64,000 nucleotides of DNA from Virgibacillus senegalensis (GTDB taxonomy: Bacteria; Bacillota; Bacilli; Bacillales; Amphibacillaceae), in contig NZ_LN611425.1 in NCBI RefSeq assembly GCF_000821245.2, positions 1,567,234 through 1,631,233 of the forward strand, given 5' to 3'. Under the pieces are notes generated by a model, which worked only from the letters and a program-made list of their open reading frames with translations, did not search any database and had not been told where the DNA came from. This document shows, in pieces, positions 42,209-53,164 of this stretch. The position numbers and the translations under genes are program-made. The stretch's first letter is position 1. Each line of letters begins with the position of its first letter.

Positions 42209-43269
42209 GGCCGTTCACCTTCCTTTGAATTGCCGGCTCCTGTCTGGGCGAAGCCCTTCATCCGGCGCTTAACAGCCTCAGGTGGCTCGATGTCCGGTGC
42301 ATATTCGTGCAAGAGCCATGTCGCCGCATAATGTGTATCCGATACTTTGAACATCGGCGGCTCCATTTCTTTGTCAATTTCCAACGCATACTCGTTCCGT
42401 GGAGCAAAAGCATCACCTTTTGGCGGCTTGAGCATATCCGGCGGTGATCCCGGTATAGCAATAAGGTTATCTTCCTTATTATCAAGCGTCGGCATCGAAC
42501 CCAACAATCCCCAAGTATATGGATGCTTCGGATTATAGAATATTTCGTCTACCGTGCCGATTTCCACAATTTTGCCGGCATACATGACCGCTACACGATC
42601 AGCGACATTGGCAACGACTCCTAAATCGTGGGTGATGAAAAGGATCGAGCTTTCTGTTTTCTTTTGGATATCTTTCATTAATTCTAAGATTTGGGCTTGG
42701 ATGGTTACATCCAATGCTGTTGTCGGTTCGTCTGCAATCAAAATCTTCGGATTACAAGCCAGTGCAATAGCAATGACAATCCGCTGCCGCTGCCCGCCTG
42801 AGAATTGATGCGGATACTGGTTGATCCGCTCGACTGGATTTGGAAGTCCTACCAGTTCCAGCAACTCAATTGCACGGCTTTTTGCTTGTGCCTTGCTCAT
42901 TTTTTGGTGCTTGATGAGCCCTTCCATAATCTGATTTCCGATTTTCATGGTCGGGTTCAATGATGTCATTGGATCCTGGAAAATCGTTGAAATATCTTTT
43001 CCGCGAATCTGTTGCATTTCTTTTTCTTTCAGTTTTGCTAAATCTTTTCCATCAAACAATATTTCTCCTTGTTTAATCCGGCCTGGAGGAGAGGGAATCA
43101 ATCTTGCGAGTGCTCTAGTGGTTACAGACTTACCGGAACCCGATTCCCCTACAATCGCTAATGTTTCTCCTTTTTTAAGATCAAAGGTAACACCGCGTAC
43201 TGCTTTCACTTCTCCACCGTACGTATCAAAGGAGATGTGTAAGTCATTTACTTCTAAAACCTTCTCCAT
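42205..43269 (-). CDS. oppD: Oligopeptide ABC transporter ATP-binding protein OppD
   Basis: A 354-aa ABC ATPase with Walker A GESGSGKS (41-48), [16 protein letters not shown] signature, Walker B ILIADEPTTALD and an extended C-terminal region with HPYTWGLLGSMP and an unusual PP-rich tail. It lies 15 bp after oppC and overlaps oppF. Confidence 0.95.
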   Translation of the reverse strand: MEKVLEVNDLHISFDTYGGEVKAVRGVTFDLKKGETLAIVGESGSGKSVTTRALARLIPSPPGRIKQGEILFDGKDLAKLKEKEMQQIRGKDISTIFQDPMTSLNPTMKIGNQIMEGLIKHQKMSKAQAKSRAIELLELVGLPNPVERINQYPHQFSGGQRQRIVIAIALACNPKILIADEPTTALDVTIQAQILELMKDIQKKTESSILFITHDLGVVANVADRVAVMYAGKIVEIGTVDEIFYNPKHPYTWGLLGSMPTLDNKEDNLIAIPGSPPDMLKPPKGDAFAPRNEYALEIDKEMEPPMFKVSDTHYAATWLLHEYAPDIEPPEAVKRRMKGFAQTGAGNSKEGERP

Positions 43270-43284
43270 GTCAGCACATGCCTC

Positions 43285-44433
43285 CTATTCACGCATCTTC
43301 GGATCTAACGCATCACGAAGTCCGTCAGCCAAAATGTTAAATCCGATCATAATCAATGAAATGACAATCGCAGGGAAAATCATAATATGCGGATTGATTT
43401 GCAACGCCTTGAAACCATCGTTGATCAATGTACCAAGCGATGCATCCGGCGGTTGCAGTCCCAAACCGATGAAACTCAAGAACGCTTCAAAGAAAATGGC
43501 ATTTGGGATAGTGAACATTGTATTAACAATGATCATACCTAGTGTATTTGGAATTAAATGCTTCGATAGTATTCTAGAATGGGAGGATCCCAAAGTCCGA
43601 GATGCCAGCACAAACTCCTGACCCTTCAGCTTGAGTACTTGCCCCCTGACAATCCTGGCCATTCCCGTCCAGCCCGTTATCGTTAATGCAATGATAATTG
43701 CTATGATACCCGGATCAAGTATCATAATCATCAGAATAACCACAACAAGGTTCGGAATTCCGACAAGTATCTCGATAATACGTTGCATAACATTATCTGT
43801 CCTGCCACCGAAGTAGCCGGAAATACCACCATAAGCTACACCAATCAGCATGTCGATTGCAGCAGCCACAAATGCAATCAACAAAGAGATCCTCGTTCCA
43901 TACCACGTACGTGTAAACAAGTCACGCCCGAGCGTATCCGTTCCAAACCAAAAGTACTCATCCTGCAAATCTTTTGCTTCATAAACATGGTAGAATCCAG
44001 TCACTTTTGCAGAATCTTCACTTCCATCACCTTCACGCTTTACATCATAAGTGATGAATTCATCATCTCTTTGAGTAAAACGCTGACGAATACGTTCTTT
44101 AGCTGCATCGACATTGGCTGCTTCATAGGTTTCCGATTTTGTACCGTCAAGGCGCAGCCATTGTATGGACTCCAATCCCTGCACCCGGGGTGGTAATTTG
44201 GACAACCCTAAGTCCTGATCATCAACACCGTCATCATTAAAGTGTGGACCAATTATGGACATAATCCCAATAAGCAAGATTACTACCAATCCGAATATAG
44301 CACCTTTGTTTGATTTCAAACGTCTCCAGGCATCCTGCCAATAAGTCAAGTTGGGTCGTTGAATTTGTTCACTTTCATGTTCATCGGTTTTAGCAGGTAC
44401 AAACAAATCTTTATTTAACTTTTCTTTATCCAT
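43285..44433 (-). CDS. oppC: Oligopeptide ABC transporter permease OppC
   Basis: A 382-aa permease. A cytosolic N-terminus and first helix (GAIFGLVVILLIGIMSIIGP) are followed by a periplasm-side loop of about 100 residues, longer than in many OppC proteins, then five helices with the EAA-like loop ASRTLGSSHSRILSKHLIPN. The start shares one base with the oppB stop. Confidence 0.94.
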   Translation of the reverse strand: MDKEKLNKDLFVPAKTDEHESEQIQRPNLTYWQDAWRRLKSNKGAIFGLVVILLIGIMSIIGPHFNDDGVDDQDLGLSKLPPRVQGLESIQWLRLDGTKSETYEAANVDAAKERIRQRFTQRDDEFITYDVKREGDGSEDSAKVTGFYHVYEAKDLQDEYFWFGTDTLGRDLFTRTWYGTRISLLIAFVAAAIDMLIGVAYGGISGYFGGRTDNVMQRIIEILVGIPNLVVVILMIMILDPGIIAIIIALTITGWTGMARIVRGQVLKLKGQEFVLASRTLGSSHSRILSKHLIPNTLGMIIVNTMFTIPNAIFFEAFLSFIGLGLQPPDASLGTLINDGFKALQINPHIMIFPAIVISLIMIGFNILADGLRDALDPKMRE

Positions 44434-45362
44434 CAGTCTTTACCTCCTGCTAATCGAATACGCGGGTCAATGATTCCGTATAGTATATCGATCACAAGTA
44501 TTATCAAGATGAAGAAGAAGGCGAAGAAAAGGGTTGTACCCATAATAACCGGGAAGTCATCAGTCGTTACTGAAGTGACAAATTGCTCCCCAATGCCAGG
44601 AATCGAGAAAATTTGTTCGATAACCAGTGTACCGGTCATAAGACTAACTGCCATGGGTCCCATTACCGTAATTAAAGGTATCAAAGCATTACGCAGGCCA
44701 TGCTTGAACATAATGCCACCGTTCGTAACACCTTTCGCCCGTGCGGTTACAATGTAATCCGAACCAAGTACTTCGATCATCTCTGTACGCAGAAAACGCG
44801 CTGCAATCGCAAGCGGGAAAATCGCCAATGCTATGGTCGGCATTATGGTGTGCTTGAAGCCATCCCAGAAAGCTATTGGCAAAAGCCCTAGTTTAACACC
44901 GACAAAGTATTGGAGTAAGCCGGCAAATATGAACGACGGAATCGATATACCGATTACCGAAATGACGTTCGACGTATAATCAATCCAGGAATTATTTCTG
45001 ACTGCCGCCACTAATCCTAGCAGCATACCGACAATGGTACCAAGAACCATCGCCTGGAAACCTAAGTGTGCCGAAACAGGAATCCTGTTAGCAAGCAATG
45101 CGGTTACCGGCTGGTTATTTAACTGGAATGATACACCTAAATCTCCTTGAACAAGGTTGCCTAAATAATTGATATATTGTACGGGTACCGGGTCATTTAA
45201 GTCATATTTTTCATAAAGGATTTCCAACTGTGCTTCTGAAAGCTTCTCCTCCGCTTTCATCGGTGAGCCTGGCAGCATTTTCATGAGAAAGAATGAAAAT
45301 GTAGCAATTAAAAACATGGTAATTAGCATATAGCCAAGCCGCTGCAGTATATATTTCGACAT
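44433..45362 (-). CDS. oppB: Oligopeptide ABC transporter permease OppB
   Basis: A 309-aa permease with six helices (YILQRLGYMLITMFLIATFSFFL) and the conserved loop TARAKGVTNGGIMFKHGLRNALIP. It follows oppA after 158 bp that contain an attenuator hairpin. Stop and oppC start overlap. Confidence 0.95.
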   Translation of the reverse strand: MSKYILQRLGYMLITMFLIATFSFFLMKMLPGSPMKAEEKLSEAQLEILYEKYDLNDPVPVQYINYLGNLVQGDLGVSFQLNNQPVTALLANRIPVSAHLGFQAMVLGTIVGMLLGLVAAVRNNSWIDYTSNVISVIGISIPSFIFAGLLQYFVGVKLGLLPIAFWDGFKHTIMPTIALAIFPLAIAARFLRTEMIEVLGSDYIVTARAKGVTNGGIMFKHGLRNALIPLITVMGPMAVSLMTGTLVIEQIFSIPGIGEQFVTSVTTDDFPVIMGTTLFFAFFFILIILVIDILYGIIDPRIRLAGGKD

Positions 45363-45430
45363 CCCTATCCCCTCCTAATCTAGCAGAATTATATTTAATC
45401 TTCTAATAATTCTAACAATCTTGTTAAACT

Positions 45431-45474
45431 GAAAAAGAGAGTATACGCCGGCAAGCAGCTGGCAGTACACTCTC
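45431..45474 (-). terminator. Attenuator between oppA and oppB
   Basis: On the minus strand GAGAGTGTACTGCC and GGCGTATACTCTC form a long stem with a few mismatches and TTTTTC follows (45437-45474 plus tail). Partial termination here would make oppA more abundant than the permease genes. Confidence 0.75.
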
Positions 45475-45520
45475 CTCTCCTCTACCAAAGAGGTATAACA
45501 TCATCTCATAACTATCAAGT

Positions 45521-47236
45521 TTATTCTTCGATATAAGCCCACTTATATGAGAAGTCTGCCCCCATTGGATTGAAAATTACGCCTTTAACAGATGGTCTCC
45601 ACAAGTAAGCGCGGGAACGCTGGTACAATGGAGCAATTGCCGCATCATCCATCAGCACTTTTTCAGCTTCAAGGAAGTTGTCATAACGTGCAGACAGATC
45701 TGTTAACAACTCGTTATTAGCTTCTTTGATCAATGAATCATATTCTTTATTATCATAGTTCATTGTCATATATGGGCTGTCTGAAGTCCACATGTTCAAC
45801 CAAGTGCTTGGGTCAAGATAGTCAGGACCCCAACCTGAATTTTGGATGTCGTAATCAGAAGCTTCATCTCTTGCAATACGCTCTTCAAATGGTACAGAAG
45901 AAATTTTGACAGTCAAACCTTCAAGTGTTTCTTCAAGCTGGTTCTTGATATAAGCATCCATTTCTGTAGCAGTTTCAGTATCGCCGCCTAGGTAGCCAAG
46001 CTCGATAGAGTCAACTTCCAGCTCATCAAGACCTTTTTGCCAAAGCTCTTTGGCTTGTTCTTTATCAGTAGTAAGCAAGTCACCATTGATATCACGGAAA
46101 TCTTCCCCAGAATCAGGATGAGTCGTGAAATCTACCGGTACAGCTGCATTAGATACAATCGACCCATTGGCAAGGATTACGTCAACCAAATCTTGTTTAT
46201 TGATTGCCATGGCAATCGCCTTACGGATGTTTTGGTTAGCAAGATATTCATTTGCCTGGTTCATCTTTAGATAGAACAATGTAGGTTCAGGAAGTGTACG
46301 ATAATCTTCCGTACCAGCATACTGTTCAACAAATTCGGCAGTTAATCCAGCACGGTCTACCTCACCAGTGTCATACAAGTTAACTGCGGTACTAGTTTCT
46401 TTTACGACACTCACATTGATTTCTTCCAGTTGAACTGTATCAGCATCCCAGTAGTCTGGGTTCTTTTTAAGCGTCCATTGCTCATTTGCTTTCGGATCCC
46501 AATCTTCCAGCACGAAAGGACCGTTATAAAGTAAGTTATCAGAAGTAAGCGCATAGTCGTCGCCTTGTTCTGTAACGAACGCTTCATTTTGAGGTAAGTA
46601 AGTACCAAATGTAAGCAAACTGTGGAAATATGGTACTGCCTTTTCCAAAGTAATTTCCAATTCATAGTCGCTTACTGCTTCTACGCCTAGCTCTTCAACA
46701 TCTTTTTCACCATTGTTGATAGCAGTAGCGTTTAACAATACGTCATTCATCATGAACGGACCATATTCGGATCCAGTTTCTGGATCAATTGCCCGTCTCC
46801 AAGCAAAAACGAAATCGTGGGCAGTCACTGGGTCACCATTCGACCAAACTGCATCTTCACGTAGTTTAATGTTCCAAGTCAAACCGTCTTCGCTTACTTC
46901 CGGTTCACCTTCAGCAATACCTGGGACGGGTTCAGCATTCTCACCTAGACGGTATAGACCTTCCATTGTTTCCCCTAAGTATTGGAATGCAACTGCGTCA
47001 GTTGCGTGAGAAGAATCCATTGTAGGAATCTGCGAGCTATCAAGCAAGTTCAATACCTGTTCGCCGCTAGCTTCTCCGCCTTCTTCTGAAGTACCTTCTT
47101 CTGTTTCAGTACCTTCTTCCGATGATGTGTCATCACCGCTGCTGCTCTCCTCGGAACTTGATCCGCCGGAACATGCTGCAAGGAAAACACTTAGTAGTAG
47201 TGCCATTGCAAGCAATAGCCAATTTGCCTTTCTCAT
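45521..47236 (-). CDS. oppA: Oligopeptide-binding lipoprotein OppA
   Basis: A 571-aa solute-binding lipoprotein (lipobox LAAC, Cys22) with an acidic Ser/Glu linker (about 25-58) and the family-5 binding fold: VAFQYLGETMEGLYRLG, GLTWNIKLREDAVWSNGDPVTAHDF, NIRKAIAMAINKQ. It captures peptides for nutrition and may import signalling peptides. GGGGAGG precedes the ATG. A CodY-like site lies in its leader. Confidence 0.95.
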   Translation of the reverse strand: MRKANWLLLAMALLLSVFLAACSGGSSSEESSSGDDTSSEEGTETEEGTSEEGGEASGEQVLNLLDSSQIPTMDSSHATDAVAFQYLGETMEGLYRLGENAEPVPGIAEGEPEVSEDGLTWNIKLREDAVWSNGDPVTAHDFVFAWRRAIDPETGSEYGPFMMNDVLLNATAINNGEKDVEELGVEAVSDYELEITLEKAVPYFHSLLTFGTYLPQNEAFVTEQGDDYALTSDNLLYNGPFVLEDWDPKANEQWTLKKNPDYWDADTVQLEEINVSVVKETSTAVNLYDTGEVDRAGLTAEFVEQYAGTEDYRTLPEPTLFYLKMNQANEYLANQNIRKAIAMAINKQDLVDVILANGSIVSNAAVPVDFTTHPDSGEDFRDINGDLLTTDKEQAKELWQKGLDELEVDSIELGYLGGDTETATEMDAYIKNQLEETLEGLTVKISSVPFEERIARDEASDYDIQNSGWGPDYLDPSTWLNMWTSDSPYMTMNYDNKEYDSLIKEANNELLTDLSARYDNFLEAEKVLMDDAAIAPLYQRSRAYLWRPSVKGVIFNPMGADFSYKWAYIEE

Positions 47237-47262
47237 GAAGTAAATGACCTCCCCTTAGATTA

Positions 47263-47277
47263 AATTTTCTAAATATT
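47263..47277 (-). promoter_or_regulatory. CodY-like box upstream of oppA
   Basis: On the minus strand AATATTTAGAAAATT matches AATTTTCWGAAAATT at 13 of 15 positions and lies 27 bp before the oppA start, downstream of a TATAAT at 47305-47310. CodY repression of opp genes is known in other Firmicutes. Confidence 0.55.
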
Positions 47278-47564
47278 TTTGCAGATGTTACATCCACATT
47301 TTGAATTATACAAGTTTTCATACAATTTTGCATCATTTTTTTTACAAAAATTTTATTAAACCGCATAAACGTTGCATTCATATTACATAAATAGTACTTT
47401 TGGACTAGCTATTTGTCATTGTTTTCATGTTGGTACGAAACCACATCAAGTCGATAAATGGTAATGTTTTGTTTCCTGCGGTTGATTTCCTTTCATATGA
47501 ATTATTTTACCGTTTGTCCAATCATGCTATAATACTTCATATCTATGGAAAAGTTGGTGTATGT
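47278..47564. other. Divergent promoter region of oppA and the DUF3899 gene
   Basis: No ORF. A minus-strand TATAAT (47305-47310) probably belongs to oppA; a + strand TATAAT at about 47529-47534 without a good -35 may serve the DUF3899 gene. Confidence 0.4.
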
Positions 47565-47933
47565 ATGAAGATTCTTCAAAATAAATGGGCCCTGCTAGGA
47601 ATAAACCTTTCTGTCTGCCTGCTTGTTTTCCTTCTCACTGCTCCTGGATTGCACTTGGAGTACCTGATCAATATCTTGTTTTACTTTGGCGGATGCTGGC
47701 TGTTTGTCGGCTTATTTTTATGGGTACTGCACGGAGGATTTTTTGACGGAGTTACCTATGGATTCATCAAAGCCTTAGAGCGTAAATCGAAACAAAGAGA
47801 TTACTTATCAGAAACGAAAGCAATGCCTTCCGAGAAAGTCAGCATTGCTTTTGTTAAAGCGGTCTGTTTCCAGGGGATCTGTTTACTTGTTTTGATGCTG
47901 ATTTTCCTCGCTTGGTTCTATGCTGCCCTGTAA
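47565..47933 (+). CDS. DUF3899-family membrane protein
   Basis: A 122-aa protein with three membrane helices: WALLGINLSVCLLVFLLTA near the N-terminus, ILFYFGGCWLFVGLFLWVL in the middle, and AVCFQGICLLVLMLIFLAW at the end. It fits DUF3899, which often lies beside trpS and opp genes in Bacillus. The start at 47565 is chosen because the longer frame runs through the promoter region. Role unknown. Confidence 0.75.
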   Translation: MKILQNKWALLGINLSVCLLVFLLTAPGLHLEYLINILFYFGGCWLFVGLFLWVLHGGFFDGVTYGFIKALERKSKQRDYLSETKAMPSEKVSIAFVKAVCFQGICLLVLMLIFLAWFYAAL

Positions 47934-47936
47934 AAC

Positions 47937-47965
47937 TTGCAATACAATGGGATTTTTTATATACT
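47937..47965 (+). promoter_or_regulatory. SigA-type promoter of the trpS leader
   Basis: TTGCAA (47937-47942) and TATACT (47960-47965) are 17 bp apart, starting just after the DUF3899 stop codon. Confidence 0.65.
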
Positions 47966-47971
47966 TCAAGT

Positions 47972-48240
47972 ACAAATTAGATAGCAGGCGATGAAAAAGA
48001 TGAGGTACATTTTCCCGCTGGTTTTCAGAGAATCTGTGGTTGGTGCAAACAGATACCAAGGAACAATGGAATTGGGCTTTTGAGCTGTGATTGGCATCGT
48101 TATTTGTTAATCACCGCGTCTCCGGCGTTACAGGGAGCTTTAGCAATTGAGCGATCTCTTTATGGAGATAATTAGGGTGGCACCGCGGTTCATTCGTCCC
48201 TTCGAAAGAAGGCAGAATGAGCTTTTTTTGTGCTCAATTC
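47972..48240 (+). promoter_or_regulatory. T-box riboswitch controlling trpS (Trp)
   Basis: The leader carries the T-box sequence AGGGTGGCACCGCGG at 48174-48188, stem I elements, and a terminator at 48190-48229 (TCATTC/GAATGA outer stem, CCTTC/GAAGG inner stem, then TTTTTTT). The specifier appears to be TGG at 48073-48075 in GAATTGGG. Uncharged tRNA-Trp would favour the antiterminator and read-through into trpS. Confidence 0.93.
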
Positions 48241-48292
48241 CTGCTTGATACCTTCCCTTATCACGCCGTAACACTATGAAGAGGTGAGTTAA

Positions 48293-49294
<1,002 letters not shown>

Positions 49295-49380
49295 TGCAGT
49301 AAACTATTGGTGTAACGGAACCCCGAAGAAAAGGTTGTCATCCTCTGCAGGGTTCCGCCAACTGGGCTTGTTACAAATCA

Positions 49381-49418
49381 AAAGAGAGACCGGCAGATTC
49401 TTCCGGTCTCTCTTTTAT
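49381..49418. terminator. Bidirectional terminator between trpS and yjbA
   Basis: Perfect 13-bp stem AAAGAGAGACCGG/CCGGTCTCTCTTT (49381-49393 with 49403-49415) between A- and T-rich flanks. Confidence 0.9.
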
Positions 49419-50186
49419 TTAAAGCATCCGTTTATACGTATTTTGCTGTTCCTGATTCTGTTCCAGCTCATACATTTTTTCAAAAAAAGGTTGTCCTTTT
49501 ATCAGCTTTGCGCAAAGTTCCTCATGGGAACTGCTCCACCCAGCGCTAACTCCTTCATATAAGGCCTTCCACGCTTCCTCGAAATCCATTTGCCTGATTT
49601 GTGAATATCGTTCGGGATTCCATTCTGTCAGCCAATACCGGACTTCTGACAGGTTTTTGGTACCCTCCAACTGATCAAGAGCCATCATCAGCAACTGCTT
49701 GAGTTGCCTTTCCTTCCGTGTTAAACCGAGCACCGAATCAGGAGGCAGGGATAAAATATGGTACTCCTTTTCCTTTTGCTCTGGTGAGAACGAAAATTCG
49801 AGTCTGCTCGTTCCATCAATCAAGTCGTAAACAAGCCGTTCTTGTCTAGGAATCAACCTGCTCTTTCTTACTGGTAAGTGGTAGCCCATCGTGTCGATTG
49901 CCAGAATGGATTGTCCGTTTGTAATAACACATGCATATTCCAGCGGAATCCGTTCCTGGTTTTTTCGCAAATAGGCGCGTTGATATACTGCTTCAAGCAT
50001 GCTTTTCGGCAAATCCTGCAAATCATTTTCAATATAATGATACAGCATGTCATCAATATAAAGAACAGGAACTTGGTCAAGCAGTTCAATGCCGTCTTCT
50101 TTTCTCCATTCATGGAATGCACAAACGTTATAGCCGTTTTCTTCGCCTTCAAACCAATTCACCCATACGTCGTGTAAATACAACAT
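49419..50186 (-). CDS. yjbA: UPF0736 (DUF3603) protein YjbA
   Basis: A 255-aa cytosolic protein conserved in Bacilli: [29 protein letters not shown]... to NTYKRML. The length and the trpS-yjbA neighbourhood match the UPF0736 family. No catalytic motif is visible and the function is unknown. Confidence 0.88.
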   Translation of the reverse strand: MLYLHDVWVNWFEGEENGYNVCAFHEWRKEDGIELLDQVPVLYIDDMLYHYIENDLQDLPKSMLEAVYQRAYLRKNQERIPLEYACVITNGQSILAIDTMGYHLPVRKSRLIPRQERLVYDLIDGTSRLEFSFSPEQKEKEYHILSLPPDSVLGLTRKERQLKQLLMMALDQLEGTKNLSEVRYWLTEWNPERYSQIRQMDFEEAWKALYEGVSAGWSSSHEELCAKLIKGQPFFEKMYELEQNQEQQNTYKRML

Positions 50187-50398
50187 GTCGAACCCCCGCT
50201 TTATTAATTGGATCGTTAGAAAATTGCGGCCATCTCAAGCCTGCCGGCATTCCTTCATGCTGTTTGTTATCTTATCCTGTACCGCTAGTCGGCATGGCCG
50301 GAAAGTGTGAACCGTACAATATATTTCTGAATTGTTTAAGATACATTATGGCCAATAAAGGAATATTTATTCTAACTAACCTAATAATTAACAGGTAA

Positions 50399-50599
50399 TT
50401 ATCCAGGATACTTATAGATCGCAATGATGATCAGCAGCAGCCCGAGCGGGAGAAAGTAACATTCCAGCCTGCCCACGGCAAATAAAAAGTAATCAATCCA
50501 GGAAAGACCTGCAGGAATAAAATTCAAGTAGAGGATCAACGTAACCCCGCCCGAAACAGCCAATCCGAAACCCACCAGAAACAATGTAAGAAAAACCAA
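50399..50599 (-). CDS. Small membrane protein
   Basis: A 66-aa protein with two strongly hydrophobic segments (VFLTLFLVGFGLAVSGGVTLIL and FLPLGLLLIIIAIY). The start is a TTG preceded by AGGAGG at 7-nt spacing. It lies between fabF and yjbA on the minus strand. Family not recognised. Confidence 0.65.
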   Translation of the reverse strand: MVFLTLFLVGFGLAVSGGVTLILYLNFIPAGLSWIDYFLFAVGRLECYFLPLGLLLIIIAIYKYPG

Positions 50600-50730
50600 G
50601 AAACTCCCTCCTGCCTGTCCACCTTGTTCATTAATTCATATGTATGTAGGACAGGCAGTTCTAATACCCGTAAGTTTTGGTAAGACTTTCGGTTCGTCAT
50701 GCAAAAACAGCTGATATTTTTTTCGCATAA

Positions 50731-50766
50731 AAAAACCTTATTCCCCATTGAGGGAATAAGGTTTTT
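50731..50766 (-). terminator. Terminator of fabH-fabF
   Basis: Perfect 15-bp stem with a 6-nt loop (50731-50745 with 50752-50766), ending in T-rich sequence on the minus strand. Confidence 0.9.
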
Positions 50767-50774
50767 AAAAAGTT

Positions 50775-52019
50775 TTATGCATCCTGGTATTTTTTGAAAA
50801 TAAGTGTCGCATTATGTCCGCCGAAGCCAAGCGAGTTACTCAAAGCATATTCATATTCCTTCTGTCTCGCTTGATTAGGAACATAATCAAGATCACATTC
50901 TGGGTCTGGTGTTTCCAAATTGATCGTTGGTGGCAGAATGCTCTCATTGATGGACTTAACAGAAATAATTGCTTCTATTGCGCCAGCAGCTCCTAACAGG
51001 TGACCAGTCATTGACTTGGTTGATGAAACAGCTAATTCCTTGGAGTGTTCACCGAAGACTTGTTTGATTGCTTTCGTTTCAAATGGATCGTTTAGTTCTG
51101 TACTCGTTCCATGAGCATTGATATAGGCAATATCAGAAGCCTCAATGCCTGCATCGCTTATTGCCTGATTCATTGAACGGACAGCACCTTCCCCTTCCGG
51201 AGCAGGGGAAGTAATATGATAAGCATCTCCAGCCGAGCCGTAACCAACTATCTCGCCATAGATTTTCGCCCCGCGCTGTTTAGCAGATTCCAATGTTTCA
51301 ATAACAAGTACTCCCGCTCCTTCACCCATGACAAATCCGTCACGGTTTTTGTCGAACGGACGGCTCGCTGTTTTCGGATCCTCATTGAATGTTAAAGCTT
51401 TTGCAGTCGAGAAACCAGCGAAAGCCATTTTCGTAAGCGGTGCTTCTGCCCCGCCAGTGATCATGACATCAGCATCTCCGCGTTGAATTACTTTGTAGGC
51501 GTCTCCAATAGAATTGGTTCCAGATGCACAAGCCGTTACCGTACAAGAATTGATGCCTTTTGCACCTAACTGAATCGAGATCTGACCTGCGGCCATGTCC
51601 GGAATAAGCATTGGCACAAAGAACGGACTGACCCTGCGATATCCTTTTTCCTGAAATTTTTCAAATTGTTCTTCGTATGTCTTCATGCCGCCAATACCGG
51701 ATCCGACCCAGACACCGACACGTGGTGCAAGTTCTTCTGTAATATCCAAGTTGGCATCCTTGACCGCCATTTTCGCTGCACCGACAGCGTATTGCGTAAA
51801 CAAGTCCATCCGCTTAGCTTCTTTTTTCTCCATATAATTGACCGGATCCCAATCCTTCACCTCACCGGCAACTTTTGCTGGAAAATCGTCTTTATCCACT
51901 TTTGTCACTAAATCGATTCCGGATTTTCCTTCTATAATGTTCCCCCACATCGTATCGACATCATTACCGACAGGGCTGACAGCTCCCAGTCCAGTGATAA
52001 CTACACGTCTATTTTCCAT
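50775..52019 (-). CDS. fabF: 3-oxoacyl-[acyl-carrier-protein] synthase 2 FabF
   Basis: A 414-aa ketoacyl synthase with active-site Cys164 ([10 protein letters not shown]) and the two His motifs [11 protein letters not shown] (about 303) and [11 protein letters not shown] (about 340). It elongates acyl-ACP with malonyl-ACP. GGAGGAG precedes the ATG. It follows fabH by 35 bp under the same FapR-controlled promoter. Confidence 0.97.
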   Translation of the reverse strand: MENRRVVITGLGAVSPVGNDVDTMWGNIIEGKSGIDLVTKVDKDDFPAKVAGEVKDWDPVNYMEKKEAKRMDLFTQYAVGAAKMAVKDANLDITEELAPRVGVWVGSGIGGMKTYEEQFEKFQEKGYRRVSPFFVPMLIPDMAAGQISIQLGAKGINSCTVTACASGTNSIGDAYKVIQRGDADVMITGGAEAPLTKMAFAGFSTAKALTFNEDPKTASRPFDKNRDGFVMGEGAGVLVIETLESAKQRGAKIYGEIVGYGSAGDAYHITSPAPEGEGAVRSMNQAISDAGIEASDIAYINAHGTSTELNDPFETKAIKQVFGEHSKELAVSSTKSMTGHLLGAAGAIEAIISVKSINESILPPTINLETPDPECDLDYVPNQARQKEYEYALSNSLGFGGHNATLIFKKYQDA

Positions 52020-52054
52020 TTTTTTGCTCCTCCTTCACTATCCCGTGACTATAA

Positions 52055-52990
52055 TTATCTTCCATATTTAAATGCAACCGCACCCCATGTGAGTCCTCCG
52101 CCGAAACCGACGAGTACGACCAAATCATCTTCCTTTATTTTACCGTTTTTTACGCCTTCAGACAAAGCAATCGGAATCGATGCTGCCGAGGTATTTCCGT
52201 ATTTTTTTACAGATGTCGCCATTTTTTCTTCTGGGATACCGAGTTTTTCGCGTGCTGCTTCCATGATTCGGATGTTTGCCTGATGAGGAATTAAATAATC
52301 TACGTCTTCTCGTTGGTACCCGGCCTTTTCAACTACATTCACAGATGACTCCGGCATCTGACGTACCGCGAACTTAAACACCTCACGGCCGTTCATGCTC
52401 AAGTAATCCTTATCCTGGTACAAATATTTACCGCCTGAACCGTCAGCACCCAATTCAAATGATAAAATGCCACGGTCATCGCTGACTTCCCCGATAACAG
52501 CTGCTCCGGCACCGTCGCCAAACAAGACGCTAGTGTTACGGTCCGTCCAGTCAGTGATTTTCGACAGTTTTTCCACTCCGACAATAAGAATGTTTTTATA
52601 AACGCCGGTATCGATAAACTGCTTAGCTGTTACCATGCCGTACATAAAACCTGAGCATGCGGCACTCAAATCCATCGCTGCCACCTTATTAGCACCCAGT
52701 CTATCCTGCAGCATGCAGGCTACGGAAGGAAACGGCGTGTCAGGCGTTACTGTCGCCACCATAATCATATCAAGATCTTTCGCAGTGATGCCGGCATCTT
52801 CCATCGCATTGACAGCAGCTCTATAAGCCATTTCAGAAGTATCCATATCATCTTCAGCAATTCTTCTCTCTTCAATGCCGGTTCTTGTCCGGATCCATTC
52901 GTCCGTAGTATCGACCATTTTTTCCAGATCAAAATTGGTCAGAACTTTTTCCGGTACATAGTGCCCGGTACCTGTAATACCTGCCCTCAT
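52055..52990 (-). CDS. fabH: 3-oxoacyl-[acyl-carrier-protein] synthase 3 FabH
   Basis: A 311-aa KAS III with Cys112 ([10 protein letters not shown]), the PHQANIRI His and the GNTSAAS Asn. It condenses acyl-CoA primers (branched-chain in Bacilli) with malonyl-ACP to start fatty-acid synthesis. The 52990 ATG has GAGGAGAGG upstream and yields the standard [17 protein letters not shown]-terminus. Confidence 0.97.
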   Translation of the reverse strand: MRAGITGTGHYVPEKVLTNFDLEKMVDTTDEWIRTRTGIEERRIAEDDMDTSEMAYRAAVNAMEDAGITAKDLDMIMVATVTPDTPFPSVACMLQDRLGANKVAAMDLSAACSGFMYGMVTAKQFIDTGVYKNILIVGVEKLSKITDWTDRNTSVLFGDGAGAAVIGEVSDDRGILSFELGADGSGGKYLYQDKDYLSMNGREVFKFAVRQMPESSVNVVEKAGYQREDVDYLIPHQANIRIMEAAREKLGIPEEKMATSVKKYGNTSAASIPIALSEGVKNGKIKEDDLVVLVGFGGGLTWGAVAFKYGR

Positions 52991-53029
52991 ATATTTCCTC
53001 TCCTCATCCATCAGAGTTTACTATCAATT

Positions 53030-53048
53030 ATTAAGACTTGGTACTAAT
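53030..53048 (-). promoter_or_regulatory. FapR operator upstream of fabH
   Basis: ATTAAGACTTGGTACTAAT matches the FapR box at 16 of 19 positions, with the right half perfect. It begins at the edge of the -10 of the fabH promoter, the classic position. Confidence 0.85.
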
Positions 53049-53075
53049 TTTAATTGATTTGTATATTTTATTCAA
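53047..53075 (-). promoter_or_regulatory. SigA promoter of fabH-fabF
   Basis: On the minus strand TTGAAT (53070-53075) and TAAAAT (53047-53052) are 17 bp apart, directly upstream of the FapR box. Confidence 0.7.
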
Positions 53076-53164
53076 GTTTTTCACTGACTATTCCGGTCTA
53101 TCCGGGATGGAAGCCTTCTCGTTACAGCCCCCTTTTCCATAAACTAAAAGTGGAGGTGAGAAAT

